Shown in pieces: positions 1 through 6,594 of a stretch of 42,531 bases of DNA. The position numbers and the translations under genes were made by a program. Positions within the stretch are counted from its first letter, which is position 1, and the number at the start of each line of letters is the position of its first letter. Source of the stretch: Cystobacterineae bacterium (GTDB lineage: Bacteria > Myxococcota > Myxococcia > Myxococcales > Myxococcaceae). The notes beneath the pieces were generated by a model. It did no database searches, was not told the DNA's origin, and saw only the letters and a list, made by a program, of their open reading frames with translations. The stretch lies in the NCBI GenBank assembly GCA_009782175.1, contig WRKR01000024.1, positions 1 to 42,531 of the forward strand. The letters are read 5' to 3'.

Positions 1-6
1 TTTTTG

Positions 7-38
7 GTTACTTTTTTTGTCCAGACAAAAAAAGTGAC
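7..38. repeat. Near-perfect 15-bp inverted repeat
   Basis: The arms at 7-21 and 24-38 pair with one mismatch around a 2-base loop and contain seven-base T and A runs. The structure could act as a hairpin in either direction. No gene flanks it inside the window, so its role is unknown. Confidence 0.5.
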
Positions 39-469
39 GTGCGGAAGGCAAGGTGCGCCCGCAGGGCGAAATGAGCCGGGCCGCAGGCCCCCTCCCCCCC
101 CACGGAGTGGAAAAAAACAAAACTAAAAGCGAAAAAACCCTTCGCCGGAGGCGACTCTCCCCCCCCCCGGAGGGGAAAAATAAAACCAAAAACAAAAACC
201 CCCCACAAAAAAAACTTTTTCCTTTGAAAAAAGCCGGGCCGCAGGCCCCCTCTGCAAAACAACCTCTGCCCGGGAGGGCAAAAAAACCCCTCTGAAAAAC
301 AACCTTCACGGTACAAACACAACTCGCGCAGGGGGAAAAAGCCACGCTGTCGGGCGCGGGAAAGCCGCTTTGGGAGGTGTGTTGAGCACAGCCGAACAAG
401 CCAAAAGAGCCCCCTCAAGGCAAAAAGAAAATCCATCTCTAAGCTCTTAAGCTCTTAGGCCCTGGGCGC
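39..469. other. Low-complexity non-coding stretch with short hairpins
   Basis: No convincing gene is visible. The stretch alternates A-rich and C-rich runs with small GC hairpins such as CCTTCGCCGGAGG. A 20-bp string, GCCGGGCCGCAGGCCCCCTC, occurs twice exactly, at 75-94 and 233-252. The open frames here give low-complexity Phe/Gly/Arg-rich peptides and look like chance. Confidence 0.5.
299..360. repeat. Dispersed repeat, copy 1
   Basis: About 60 bp here (core GGTACAAACACAACTCGCG, then a GCCACGCTGTCGGGCGCGG block) match 2644-2704 in the same orientation, with a few substitutions and a short indel. Copy 2 lies immediately before the HEPN/Toprim gene. This copy lies in non-coding DNA. It may be a small mobile or duplicated element. 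Confidence 0.6.
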
Positions 470-1024
470 TCAGTACCACTTTTTTTCCATGCATTCGTCC
501 ATTTGCTTTCTCTCGCTTGTGTCCGATGTCGCAAGTCCCCTTTGGTAGCTAAGCGCAACAAGGCGCCCATCCTGGAAGGCACAGAACTCGAGCCGTTCGG
601 ATTCATACTCGGTTGGGCCCGTATTTATAAAAATCACATGTCGACGGTTTGGCTGCAAAGAGGGGGGCGGTGCTGTTAAAACCTCCCAGCCTTCGCCCAA
701 CTCTTGCCCCCATTTTAAAGGGTTGGGGCAGGGCAAAAGCTCGGAGGCTTGAGCACGCCATTCTGTGCGAGCCTCTCTCTGCACTTCTGTTTGTGGATAT
801 AGCGTATAAGAATATACCCCTATGCTGCGGCACAAAACAGGCGATCCGTCTTCATAGACAATGGAGAAAGCAAGCTTGTCGCCCTCATTCATGGCGTCAG
901 GCGCCAGTTTCACGCTGAAAGGTTTGAAATCAGAATCGGGGCCGCAACATACGGGAAAGCAAGCCATGGATAATATGCAATAACCCACACTTAACAACCC
1001 ACAGACAAACAAAAAGTTTCGCAT
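470..1024 (-). CDS. Cys-rich exported hypothetical protein
   Basis: This 184-residue protein is not recognised. It starts with a short n-region and a hydrophobic stretch (residues 3-20) followed by Ala-Cys at 21-22, so it is probably exported. The cysteine could be a lipidation site, but the box Ser-Met-Ala-Cys is not a good lipobox. Several more cysteines follow. The mature part is polar with predicted beta character, which would suit a periplasmic or surface protein. The ATG at 1024 is supported by a GGAAGGAG ribosome site 11 bases upstream. It stands alone: the next gene to the right is on the other strand about 200 bp away. No function is proposed. Confidence 0.55.
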   Translation of the reverse strand: MRNFLFVCGLLSVGYCILSMACFPVCCGPDSDFKPFSVKLAPDAMNEGDKLAFSIVYEDGSPVLCRSIGVYSYTLYPQTEVQREARTEWRAQASELLPCPNPLKWGQELGEGWEVLTAPPPSLQPNRRHVIFINTGPTEYESERLEFCAFQDGRLVALSYQRGLATSDTSERKQMDECMEKKWY

Positions 1025-1121
1025 CGCCCAAAGTGCTCCTTCCTCTGCTTTTAGCTTCTTCTATGCATCAAGTACATACTATGGTGCGCTGAGCCTCAAC
1101 TCCAGCTCACTGTGGCTATCA

Positions 1122-1217
1122 TCACACAATCGTGAAGCGAAAAACACCAGCCCTTGGGTATATATTTTTCCAATGAAAATAACGCAAATCGACGGCTGCT
1201 TCACTCTTATGTTAGGC
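1122..1217 (+). other. Possible attC-like recombination site
   Basis: GTTAGGC at 1211-1217 fits the integron core GTTRRRY. GCTTCAC (1198-1204), just before it, is exactly complementary to GTGAAGC (1132-1138), as expected of the L'/L'' boxes. The opposite R'' box near 1122-1128 is a poor match to RYYYAAC and no integron integrase is visible. A promoterless small gene starts six bases after GTTAGGC, as in gene cassettes. This is a speculative call. Confidence 0.25.
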
Positions 1218-1222
1218 GTTAA

Positions 1223-1600
1223 ATGCTGACGCTAGAGCAGCTTGATGGACTTCGTGGTTATCTAATAGCAGGCGTGCTTCTGTCATGTGTCATCGTCGGT
1301 CTGTGCCCAAAAGGCACAAGCACTGCGGCCAGGCTCTCGCGCATCATTGCGCAAATAGTCGGCGGCATCGCGGGCTTATCGCTGTTTGGAATGCTGAGTT
1401 TTATTGCCGGGTGGGATGAATATTTTGCCGCCAAAGCAGCTGGCGCACCCTCCTTCGAGTACCACGGGCCTCACGTCGCCGCTGCACGCCTGATTCAAAC
1501 TCTCGGTGAAATGCACGCATCGGCTTTGGGAATTGTGTTTGGCTTGCTAGGGCTTGTTCTTCTTTGCGCTGCCTTCCTGGAGTGGTTCCATAAGCGCTAA
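1223..1600 (+). CDS. Small three-helix membrane protein
   Basis: This 125-residue protein is not recognised. It has three hydrophobic segments at about residues 12-29, 40-63 and 99-119. Between the second and third lies a soluble loop containing the sequence EYHGPH. It ends in the basic motif FHKR, so it is probably an inner-membrane protein. No ribosome site is obvious. The start lies just after the integron-core-like GTTAGGC, and small promoterless membrane proteins of this kind are common in integron cassettes. However, no convincing attC follows the stop codon, so cassette status is unproven. The role is unknown. Confidence 0.6.
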   Translation: MLTLEQLDGLRGYLIAGVLLSCVIVGLCPKGTSTAARLSRIIAQIVGGIAGLSLFGMLSFIAGWDEYFAAKAAGAPSFEYHGPHVAAARLIQTLGEMHASALGIVFGLLGLVLLCAAFLEWFHKR

Positions 1601-1664
1601 GGCGTTGCGCGCTCAGTTGTGTGTCCACAGACTTCGGAAGAATACCTCAGAGCATCAACCCCTG

Positions 1665-1704
1665 AAAAAACAAAACCCCACAAAGCTTTTTAGACTTTGT
1701 GGGG
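1665..1704 (-). terminator. Rho-independent terminator
   Basis: CCCCACAAAG (1676-1685) pairs perfectly with CTTTGTGGGG (1695-1704). On the minus strand it is followed by TTTTGTTTTTT. No minus-strand gene ends here. It lies just beyond the tRNA-Glu-like fragment at 1715-1732, so it may be the original tRNA-Glu terminator displaced by an island. Confidence 0.65.
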
Positions 1705-1714
1705 CTGCCTGGAC

Positions 1715-1732
1715 GCCCTGCCGGCCTTAGAA
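1715..1732 (-). other. Candidate att site: degenerate copy of tRNA-Glu 3' end
   Basis: Read on the minus strand, TTCTAAGGCCGGCAGGGC matches the T-arm and acceptor of tRNA-Glu (6458-6475) at 14 of 18 positions, including nine consecutive bases. It has the same orientation as the tRNA and is followed by a terminator. This fits the far attachment site of an element inserted in the tRNA 3' end. The match is short. Confidence 0.35.
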
Positions 1733-1782
1733 TTAAGGCTGCAACACTTTAATTTAAATAAATAATTCAGAAGCGCTTTTTT

Positions 1783-1811
1783 CGTGTTACCCTGAAAGTT
1801 ACCCCGGTTTT
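1783..1811. repeat. Paired GTTACCC repeats, left copy
   Basis: Two GTTACCC boxes at 1786-1792 and 1798-1804 closely resemble the pair at 6314-6343: same spacing, same orientation, and an initial TCG in both. Both pairs lie just inside the proposed attachment sites. They may be arm-type integrase-binding sites. Confidence 0.4.
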
Positions 1812-2035
1812 TTTGTGGGTGCCTTGTGGCCCTCCCCCTTAGCCTGTTTTTACCACCAACAGCCAGCTTAGCAATATGCATATACGGCTTGACGGCTGAG
1901 CAGGTGGGCGCACCAACATGCTCTTAGGTGGATGCATGCGGACTTATACGGACTCATGCAGCATTGCTTTTTCATTCAGCCAGCGGTATTTTCTTCTTGC
2001 AGTGATGGCTTAACCCACAAAAAGGAGGTGCGGAC

Positions 2036-2206
2036 ATGGCCAAACCCATCAAGCCAACCCCCGTCCTGACGGGCAAGGCCGCAGAGCGTTTTATCAAAAA
2101 ACTGGAAGTAGAAAAAAATATCCCTGTCTATCCATCAGAAAAAACAGCGGATATGGCAGCCCTCCGAGAAATTGTTGCCAACATTGAACGCAAGAAATTC
2201 AATTGA
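2036..2206 (+). CDS. Small antitoxin-like protein
   Basis: This 56-residue protein begins MAKPIKPTPVLTGK and then has two charged helical stretches, ending ERKKFN. A strong ribosome site, AAAGGAGG, lies at 2021-2028 and a clear terminator follows the stop, so it is a well-formed single-gene unit. Short proteins with this MAKPI-x-PTPVL-x-G start are known to me as small conserved proteins that often sit in accessory regions beside toxin-like genes. I see no toxin gene immediately next to it. The antitoxin call is inference from size, composition and setting. It lies within the proposed tRNA-Glu island. Confidence 0.6.
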   Translation: MAKPIKPTPVLTGKAAERFIKKLEVEKNIPVYPSEKTADMAALREIVANIERKKFN

Positions 2207-2227
2207 GTTTGGCGGATATGCGCTTTC

Positions 2228-2265
2228 CCCCGTGACAGACTTTGGAGTTTTCACGGGGTTTTCTT
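2228..2265 (+). terminator. Rho-independent terminator of the small antitoxin-like gene
   Basis: CCCCGTGA (2228-2235) pairs with TCACGGGG (2251-2258), followed by TTTTCTT. It begins 22 bases after the stop codon at 2206. Confidence 0.8.
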
Positions 2266-2643
2266 GTGGAGACGCAGACTTAGGCCCTCGTTGGCAAGGC
2301 CGTCTATTTCGTAAATAGCCCTTTGAAGGCGTTTGAAGCCTTTTTCGGCAGTGTTTTTGTCATCCATTTATGTCTCCTCGGGTTTTGACTGTCTCTCTGA
2401 GCTTGCTCAACGAGTCCGAATTGCCCATCTTCGTGCCTCCTTCTGGCGGTTATGGAAAACCACCCTCCCAACGAAGGTGGCCAGGTACTTCGAAACCGCC
2501 AACAGAACGGCCCATGGCCTTAGCCCCGAAGGGCTGTTTTTCAGCTCCCGCGCTACCCGGCCATACGAATGGCACTATGTCGAGCACACTTATATTTATT
2601 CAAAACTCTAGCGAAGCTGCCCGACATTCCCCAGCGCCTCCCA

Positions 2644-2704
2644 ACAACATTCAAGGTACAAACACAACTCGCGCCGGGAAAAAAGCCACGCTGTCGGGCG
2701 CGGA
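2644..2704. repeat. Dispersed repeat, copy 2
   Basis: This copy matches 299-360 in the same orientation. It ends about 12 bp before the start of the HEPN/Toprim-associated gene, so it may carry that gene's promoter or mark a recombination junction. Confidence 0.6.
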
Positions 2705-2716
2705 AATAGAATGCAA

Positions 2717-3560
2717 ATGGGAACGATGATTTCGCTCAGCGTCGGCGGCATTGATGTGGATTGGGGCAAGAATGAGTTCTTCACGGGCTATGCCAACCTA
2801 TTTCAACCAGGTGACAATGGGGTCAACGAATACGAATATGCGCCAGAAGATGACAGCCCTATCGTTGAGGCAAAGCCATGCCTTCGCCGCTCCCTCCGGC
2901 GAATATTGCCCCGCCTTCGATCTGCTCGGCTACAACCTAGACACTTGCCAGACAAGGCTCAATGCTTGGCTAAGCATCACACCTCCGCCACGTGTTGCAA
3001 CGGTGTTTGCTGGCCTCAGTCGCTCCGAGTGGACCCAATTTAAGCGTTGCAAACCCCTGCCTGACTCATTTGTCGACTTCTGCGACTACAGCGAATGGGT
3101 GGCGCTCGAGGCACGCGCAAAGTCCGAAAGTCAGTTGAAACCGTTCATCGCAATTCCAATCACCTGCGCAGCTTGGAAGGAGTGGAAGCGAAAATTACCC
3201 AAAAGAGCCAACAACTCAATCCTCGGTTATGCCACTCACCTATTCCAAGAAAGAATTTTGAGCATCATCCATAGCGCCCGGGAGCGAACTGACAAATCCA
3301 TTCTTCCACATCGGCATATGTTGCTCGTCACAGAGGAAATCGGGCAAGACTTGGCTTTCGATGTCTCTCATCTTTGGGAGGTCTGCATCCCTCTGGTATG
3401 CATGGAGCTAAGGCTGGTGCCGATATGCTTGGCTCTTGCATTCTTTGAATATCCGCTTTTTGAAAAGTTTCTCCGGGCAAGGGACGCCATCGACCTCTTC
3501 CGCCCCTTCAAAGGAGGCGAAAGGTGCCGAGAGCGTCGAACCGTTGCGCAAAAGCTTTGA
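2717..3560 (+). pseudogene. Frameshifted HEPN/Toprim-associated domain protein
   Basis: The first frame starts MGTMISLSVGGIDVDWGKN and runs to about EDDSPIVEAK. The homologous continuation, HAFAAPSGEYCPAFDLLGY and onward, lies in the +1 frame and stays open to 3560. Joined, they give about 280 residues. The N-terminus matches my knowledge of the HEPN/Toprim-associated domain: MG-x-x-x-SL start, acidic middle, then LLGY-x-L-x-x-C. Proteins with it are often linked to defence against phages or plasmids. The break falls near 2862-2882 and is either a real frameshift, a sequencing error or, least likely, programmed. The start at 2717 is chosen over 2711 from the family's usual beginning. It lies in the proposed tRNA-Glu island, directly after repeat copy 2. 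Confidence 0.6.
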
Positions 3561-3631
3561 ATGAAAGCGCCCCCAGAAACTTATATGCTCACCTGCCCAC
3601 TCAAACGCTTTGACAAGTCTTCCTGTGTTGT

Positions 3632-3880
3632 CTACAATTGATTTGTCAACGCTTTGTTTTCTTCGTTGTCAAACCCCACAAAAAGCACTTGGGCGATTTC
3701 ATCAGCGTTGAACAAATAGGTATGCTCTTGGCCGATGTTGCCTTCAGGATAAAAGCAAGCCACATAGTCATAGGTTTCCTCTGTGCCGGTATCCAGTTGT
3801 TGTTTGCCGTAAATCATCAGCGGTTTGTTGGCTTCTTTCAGCAAAACAACGGTTCCAATGGGGAGGTATTTATTCGTCAT
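3632..3880 (-). CDS. DUF4176 family protein
   Basis: This 82-residue protein reads LPIGTVVLLKEANKPLMIYG near the start, then YDYVACFYPEGNIG, then HTYLFNADEI. These are the three conserved blocks of DUF4176, and the length is normal for the family. DUF4176 proteins are best known from type VII secretion and LXG-toxin loci of Gram-positive bacteria, where the role is unknown but an accessory or immunity function is suspected. Here it lies 48 bp downstream of a toxin-carrier-like protein on the same strand, so the two are probably co-transcribed. The ribosome site is weak (AGGGA). The family in this setting is unusual and fits horizontal acquisition. Confidence 0.8.
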   Translation of the reverse strand: MTNKYLPIGTVVLLKEANKPLMIYGKQQLDTGTEETYDYVACFYPEGNIGQEHTYLFNADEIAQVLFVGFDNEENKALTNQL

Positions 3881-3928
3881 ATGGGGAGTCCCTATTTTAA
3901 GTGCATGAAGACAAGCGCATTATAACCC

Positions 3929-4966
3929 TTATCGGCCTTTTATGTTCAGCGCGGCATTCACCAATTTACCCACTCCAAAGCCACTCGCACCCTGTGCCCA
4001 TTCAGGCCCTCCGTTTTGCTCTACAACTTTTTTCGTTGCCTCTTGTGCGCCATAGGCAGCCACGGCTTTGACGGAGGATTTTATTGGGTTCGCCTTGAGT
4101 TCTTTTAAGCCGGTAGAAGGTTTGACTGCATGTAGGAGCTCTTTGTTGGCCGCCTTCAGCTCCTCTTTGGCTGCCGTCACCTTCCCTTGGGCTGCCGTCA
4201 GTTTTTGGTTGGCATCTTTCTCATTCCTTATGGCCGTTCTCTCGTTAGCGCTGGCTTTCTTCAGATCCCCTCTTTTGACCGCATACTTCTCGTCTCTGGC
4301 CGCTTTCACCTCTGGTGATGTGTTCGCCTTCGCCCCTGCTTTTTGTTGGGCCAATGTCTGCTTGTCTTGGGCCGCCTTATACACTTTTTGGGCATCCTCC
4401 TTCACCTTTGTAGCCTTGGTCACCTGTGCTTGGGCTGCCTTTGCACCCTTGCCTGCTTTTGCGCCTTTAGCGAGCGAGGTTGCGGCTTTCACACCCTTGA
4501 CTGCCGTCGTTGCCACTTTGCCGCCCGGAATGGCGCCTGCCAACGACAAGGCCGCTTCTCCGAAGTTTCCTTCCGCCGCATGAAGGCCTGCATCAACCAC
4601 TGCGGCCACGGCGCCTACGCCTGGAACGAAGCTGGCCGCTCCCAAAACGTGGTGCGCAATCTCGGACGCCGACATGTTGCTGACAGCCTCTCCCACGGCC
4701 TTGGTGGCATTGCCTACAGCCTCTCCTGTGGCTTTGGCCGCCTTGCCTATGGCTTCTCCTGTGGCCTTGACTGCCTTGCCGACATTCTCTTTAACTTCAT
4801 TCACTTTGTCGCCAACGGCCTGTTTGACTTCCTTTGCCTTCTCAACACCCTTCTCGAAGACGTCTTTTGTCGTGTTGACAGCCTTCTGTGTGACTTCTTT
4901 CGCCTTATTTACAACTCCAGTCGCAGTGTCTTTTATCGTTTTAAGTGGATTGAATGAAATACCCAT
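3929..4966 (-). CDS. Toxin-carrier-like helical repeat protein
   Basis: This protein has 345 residues. Residues about 10-95 are repetitive Lys/Ala/Glu-rich amphipathic helix with 11-residue-like units such as KATGEAIGKAA, resembling LEA proteins. Residues about 100-165 contain AASFVPGVGAVAAVVDAGLH and GNFGEAALSLAGAIPGG, which match the hydrophobic pre-toxin segment found before C-terminal toxin domains in Rhs, PAAR and related polymorphic toxins. A Lys/Ala-rich coiled coil follows (about 180-285). The last 60 residues show no nuclease, protease or other toxin motif that I recognise. The start ATG has AGAGG nine bases upstream. A DUF4176 gene follows 48 bp downstream. I infer a secreted-effector scaffold, or an effector with an unfamiliar C-terminal domain. 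Confidence 0.55.
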   Translation of the reverse strand: MGISFNPLKTIKDTATGVVNKAKEVTQKAVNTTKDVFEKGVEKAKEVKQAVGDKVNEVKENVGKAVKATGEAIGKAAKATGEAVGNATKAVGEAVSNMSASEIAHHVLGAASFVPGVGAVAAVVDAGLHAAEGNFGEAALSLAGAIPGGKVATTAVKGVKAATSLAKGAKAGKGAKAAQAQVTKATKVKEDAQKVYKAAQDKQTLAQQKAGAKANTSPEVKAARDEKYAVKRGDLKKASANERTAIRNEKDANQKLTAAQGKVTAAKEELKAANKELLHAVKPSTGLKELKANPIKSSVKAVAAYGAQEATKKVVEQNGGPEWAQGASGFGVGKLVNAALNIKGR

Positions 4967-5348
4967 GGCTTTAACCTCTCAAAAATATTAATGTATAGGA
5001 TGCCTCCCCCCAATGAACACCCTCACAAACTCAGGACTTTTTCTACATTATCTGTCCGACACATACAAATTATCTATCCGAAACATGCAAAGTTGCTAAG
5101 ACTGCGAGAAAAACTTTCAGTTTGTTTGAAACCCTTTGAAAATATTTGGATTATTTTTTCAAGCCCACCTGGATTTCACTTTTTGCTGAGGTGATTTATA
5201 AAAAGTGAGGGCACCACAAAGAGGAGAAAGCCCGGCAAGCGCGTGGCAAAGGCAATAAGGGCATGGCTGTTTTTGAAAGAAGGAACACCTGCCACATATG
5301 CCGCAGGAAGAAATCCGGTTTTTCTCAGGGGTGGATTTTCAACCCGTG
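4967..5348. other. Intergenic stretch with operator-like direct repeats
   Basis: No supported gene is present. The AT-rich part nearest 4967 should hold the promoter of the carrier-like gene. A 17-bp direct repeat lies at 5048-5086, and a 9-bp inverted repeat TCACTTTTT/AAAAAGTGA lies at 5176-5184 and 5200-5208. I see nothing in 5230-5348. Confidence 0.4.
5048..5086. promoter_or_regulatory. Tandem 17-bp direct repeat, candidate operator
   Basis: TTATCTGTCCGACACAT (5048-5064) and TTATCTATCCGAAACAT (5070-5086) differ at two positions and are 22 bp apart, two helical turns. They lie about 80-120 bp upstream of the carrier-like gene start. The regulator is unknown. Confidence 0.4.
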
Positions 5349-5843
5349 TCAGTTTTTGTGTTCGTCTTCCTCTGGCTTCGCGCCCATATAAACAACAACT
5401 TGCGGCTGCAGAGCTGCAGGGTTTTCGTCAAACAACCTATAACGTTTTGCTAACAATTCTAGGGCCTTCAGCTGGTTTTCTTTCTTCACAAAGCCTTTTC
5501 CCTCAATTTCCAGATATTGCCTCAAAAGGCCCCATGTGGCGTACTCTGCACCGTCTCGGCTCCCCGCAAACAGAAAAGGCACACGGTAGCGCGCTGTGAA
5601 GGCGAGGACGCTTTGGCAAGCGCTGTAACGCTCCCGGCCAAGGCAGGCCACCAGGTCAGCCAGGCTCTTTCTCTCTACGGCCACCCTGTCAGTCAGGCCG
5701 ACAAGGGAATAGTCCCCCGTGTCCAGGGTGCCGACTTCAACCTCTGTTCCGGTGTATCTCTCGTGTTTGAAGGTGAAGCCGCATTGCTCCCGGGTGTCGA
5801 TGAGGATTTTCACTTCTTCATTTTGGCGGCAGGAATGCGCCAT
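5349..5843 (-). pseudogene. ERCC4-type nuclease with internal deletion
   Basis: From residue 11 the protein reads VKILIDTREQ, then GTLDTGDYSLVG and VAVERKSLADLVACLGRER. This is the GD-(x)n-ERK-xxx-D nuclease core of the ERCC4/XPF-type domain. The end, LAFTARYRVPFLFAGSR and GAEYATWGLLRQYLE, is also family-like. Between them roughly 40 residues that normally form the domain centre are missing: LGRERY joins directly to SACQSVLAF. The first ten residues are read from integrase DNA in another frame. The original start was probably the GTG giving VKILID. The gene overlaps the truncated integrase by 34 bases, so a deletion joined the two. Activity is unlikely. Confidence 0.6.
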
Positions 5844-6308
5844 TCTGCCTTGGCAAAGTCAAACTCTGCCCACTCCGCTTGGCGAAGCTCTCCGGGTCTG
5901 ACAAAAACATAGGGTGCCATGCGCAGCGCATCCCGCACAATGAGGTTGCCTGTGTATGCATCGATGTCTCGCAACAATGCGCCGACGGCTTTGGGCTCTT
6001 TGATGCTGGCCAATGAGAGGAAAAATGTCTTTCTCAAGTCGAGCAATAATGTTGTCACCGTGGTTGGGTGCCCATGCGTCTTTCTTTCTTGCAACCCATT
6101 CGCGGGCAACCAGCTCAAACGTGTTTTCAACTTCAGCCCGCACGGCGGCCCTGTTGGCCTGTCGCTGTGCGCTCGGGTCAACGCCTTGAGCAAGGAGCTT
6201 TCTTGCTTCGTCACGCCTTCCCCGCGCCTCCTTCAGGCCGGTGTCGGGGTAAGTTCCGAGGGAAAGCAGCTTCTCCTTCCCCTCCATTTGGTATTTGAAA
6301 CGCCACCA
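5810..6308 (-). pseudogene. Remnant of a P4-type tyrosine integrase
   Basis: One frame reads WRFKYQ and then EGKEKLLSLGTYPDTGLKEA, with RRDEARKLLAQGVDPSAQR and FELVAREWVARK; it stays recognisable to about 6025. The next part, VGALLRDIDAYTG and VRPGELRQAEWAEFDF, lies in another frame. It then stops after RIPAAKMKK, exactly where the family continues toward the catalytic His-Arg-Tyr residues. The N-terminal arm-binding domain is also missing before WRFKYQ. So the gene is truncated at both ends and frameshifted. Such integrases insert elements at tRNA 3' ends, and tRNA-Glu lies 148 bp away in the expected orientation. The first catalytic Arg (RPGELR) is retained, but recombinase activity is impossible. 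Confidence 0.8.
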
Positions 6309-6313
6309 TATTT

Positions 6314-6343
6314 CGAGTTACCACCGAAAGCTACCCCTGTTTA
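6314..6343. repeat. Paired GTTACC/GCTACCCC repeats, right copy
   Basis: The boxes at 6317-6322 and 6330-6337 repeat the pattern at 1783-1811. They lie between the integrase remnant and tRNA-Glu, where arm-type sites are expected. Confidence 0.4.
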
Positions 6344-6393
6344 TCCCAGGCTGTCAACGAGCCTACATGAACGCGGGCGAAGCTGAAACAGGT

Positions 6394-6438
6394 GAAAAAC
6401 TAAAGCCCGTCAAGGCTTTGTGAACTTTGACGGGCTTT
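6394..6438 (-). terminator. Terminator downstream of tRNA-Glu
   Basis: AAAGCCCGTCAA (6402-6413) pairs perfectly with TTGACGGGCTTT (6427-6438). On the minus strand it is followed by AGTTTTTC. It begins 18 bases beyond the tRNA 3' end. Confidence 0.85.
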
Positions 6439-6455
6439 GCTGAACCACTTCATTT

Positions 6456-6528
6456 TGACCCTGCCGGGATTCGAACCCGAGTTTGTGCCGTGAGAGGGCA
6501 CCGTCCTAGGCCTCTAGACGACAGGGCC
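6456..6528 (-). tRNA. tRNA-Glu (anticodon CTC)
   Basis: The 73-base minus-strand sequence folds as a cloverleaf. Acceptor arm GGCCCTG pairs with CAGGGTC (one G-U pair), the anticodon stem GTGCC/GGCAC encloses loop CTCTCAC with anticodon CTC, and the T-loop is TTCGAAT. The D-arm region, GTCTAGAGGCCTAGGAC, is typical of tRNA-Glu. The CCA end is not encoded. It reads GAG codons. The 3' end serves as the likely integration site for the decayed element to its left. Confidence 0.95.
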
Positions 6529-6541
6529 AAACCGCAACCGC

Positions 6542-6570
6542 CTTCTATGCAAATGGCTCGCGCTCGTCAA
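6542..6570 (-). promoter_or_regulatory. Candidate tRNA-Glu promoter
   Basis: On the minus strand TTGACG (6570-6565) and TAGAAG (6547-6542) are separated by 17 bp. They are followed by a GC-rich discriminator and then the tRNA 13 bases later. The -10 box is imperfect. This suggests the tRNA has its own promoter in the short gap after serC. Confidence 0.55.
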
Positions 6571-6594
6571 CGCTAAACCCCATGGGCGCATCAT

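Larger units (their letters stand above)
2207..2716. other. Intergenic stretch: terminator, repeat, no supported gene
   Basis: After the terminator at 2228-2265 the sequence up to the repeat at 2644 is open in two overlapping frames. Neither gives a recognisable protein or a good start. It may be a decayed gene or a non-coding repeat. The dispersed repeat fills 2644-2704. Confidence 0.4.

Noticed and set aside
8-436. Open frame of 142 codons on the minus strand
   Set aside because: The peptide is Phe/Gly/Arg-rich low complexity, and the DNA is homopolymer runs and hairpins. No ribosome site.
1690-1881. Minus-strand frame of 63 codons
   Set aside because: It covers the terminator edge, the tRNA-like fragment and GTTACC repeats, and gives a basic low-information peptide.
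2333-2729. Two overlapping plus-strand frames (92 and 119 codons)
   Set aside because: No recognisable domain and no good start; one runs through the dispersed repeat. Possibly a decayed gene, not supported as a CDS.
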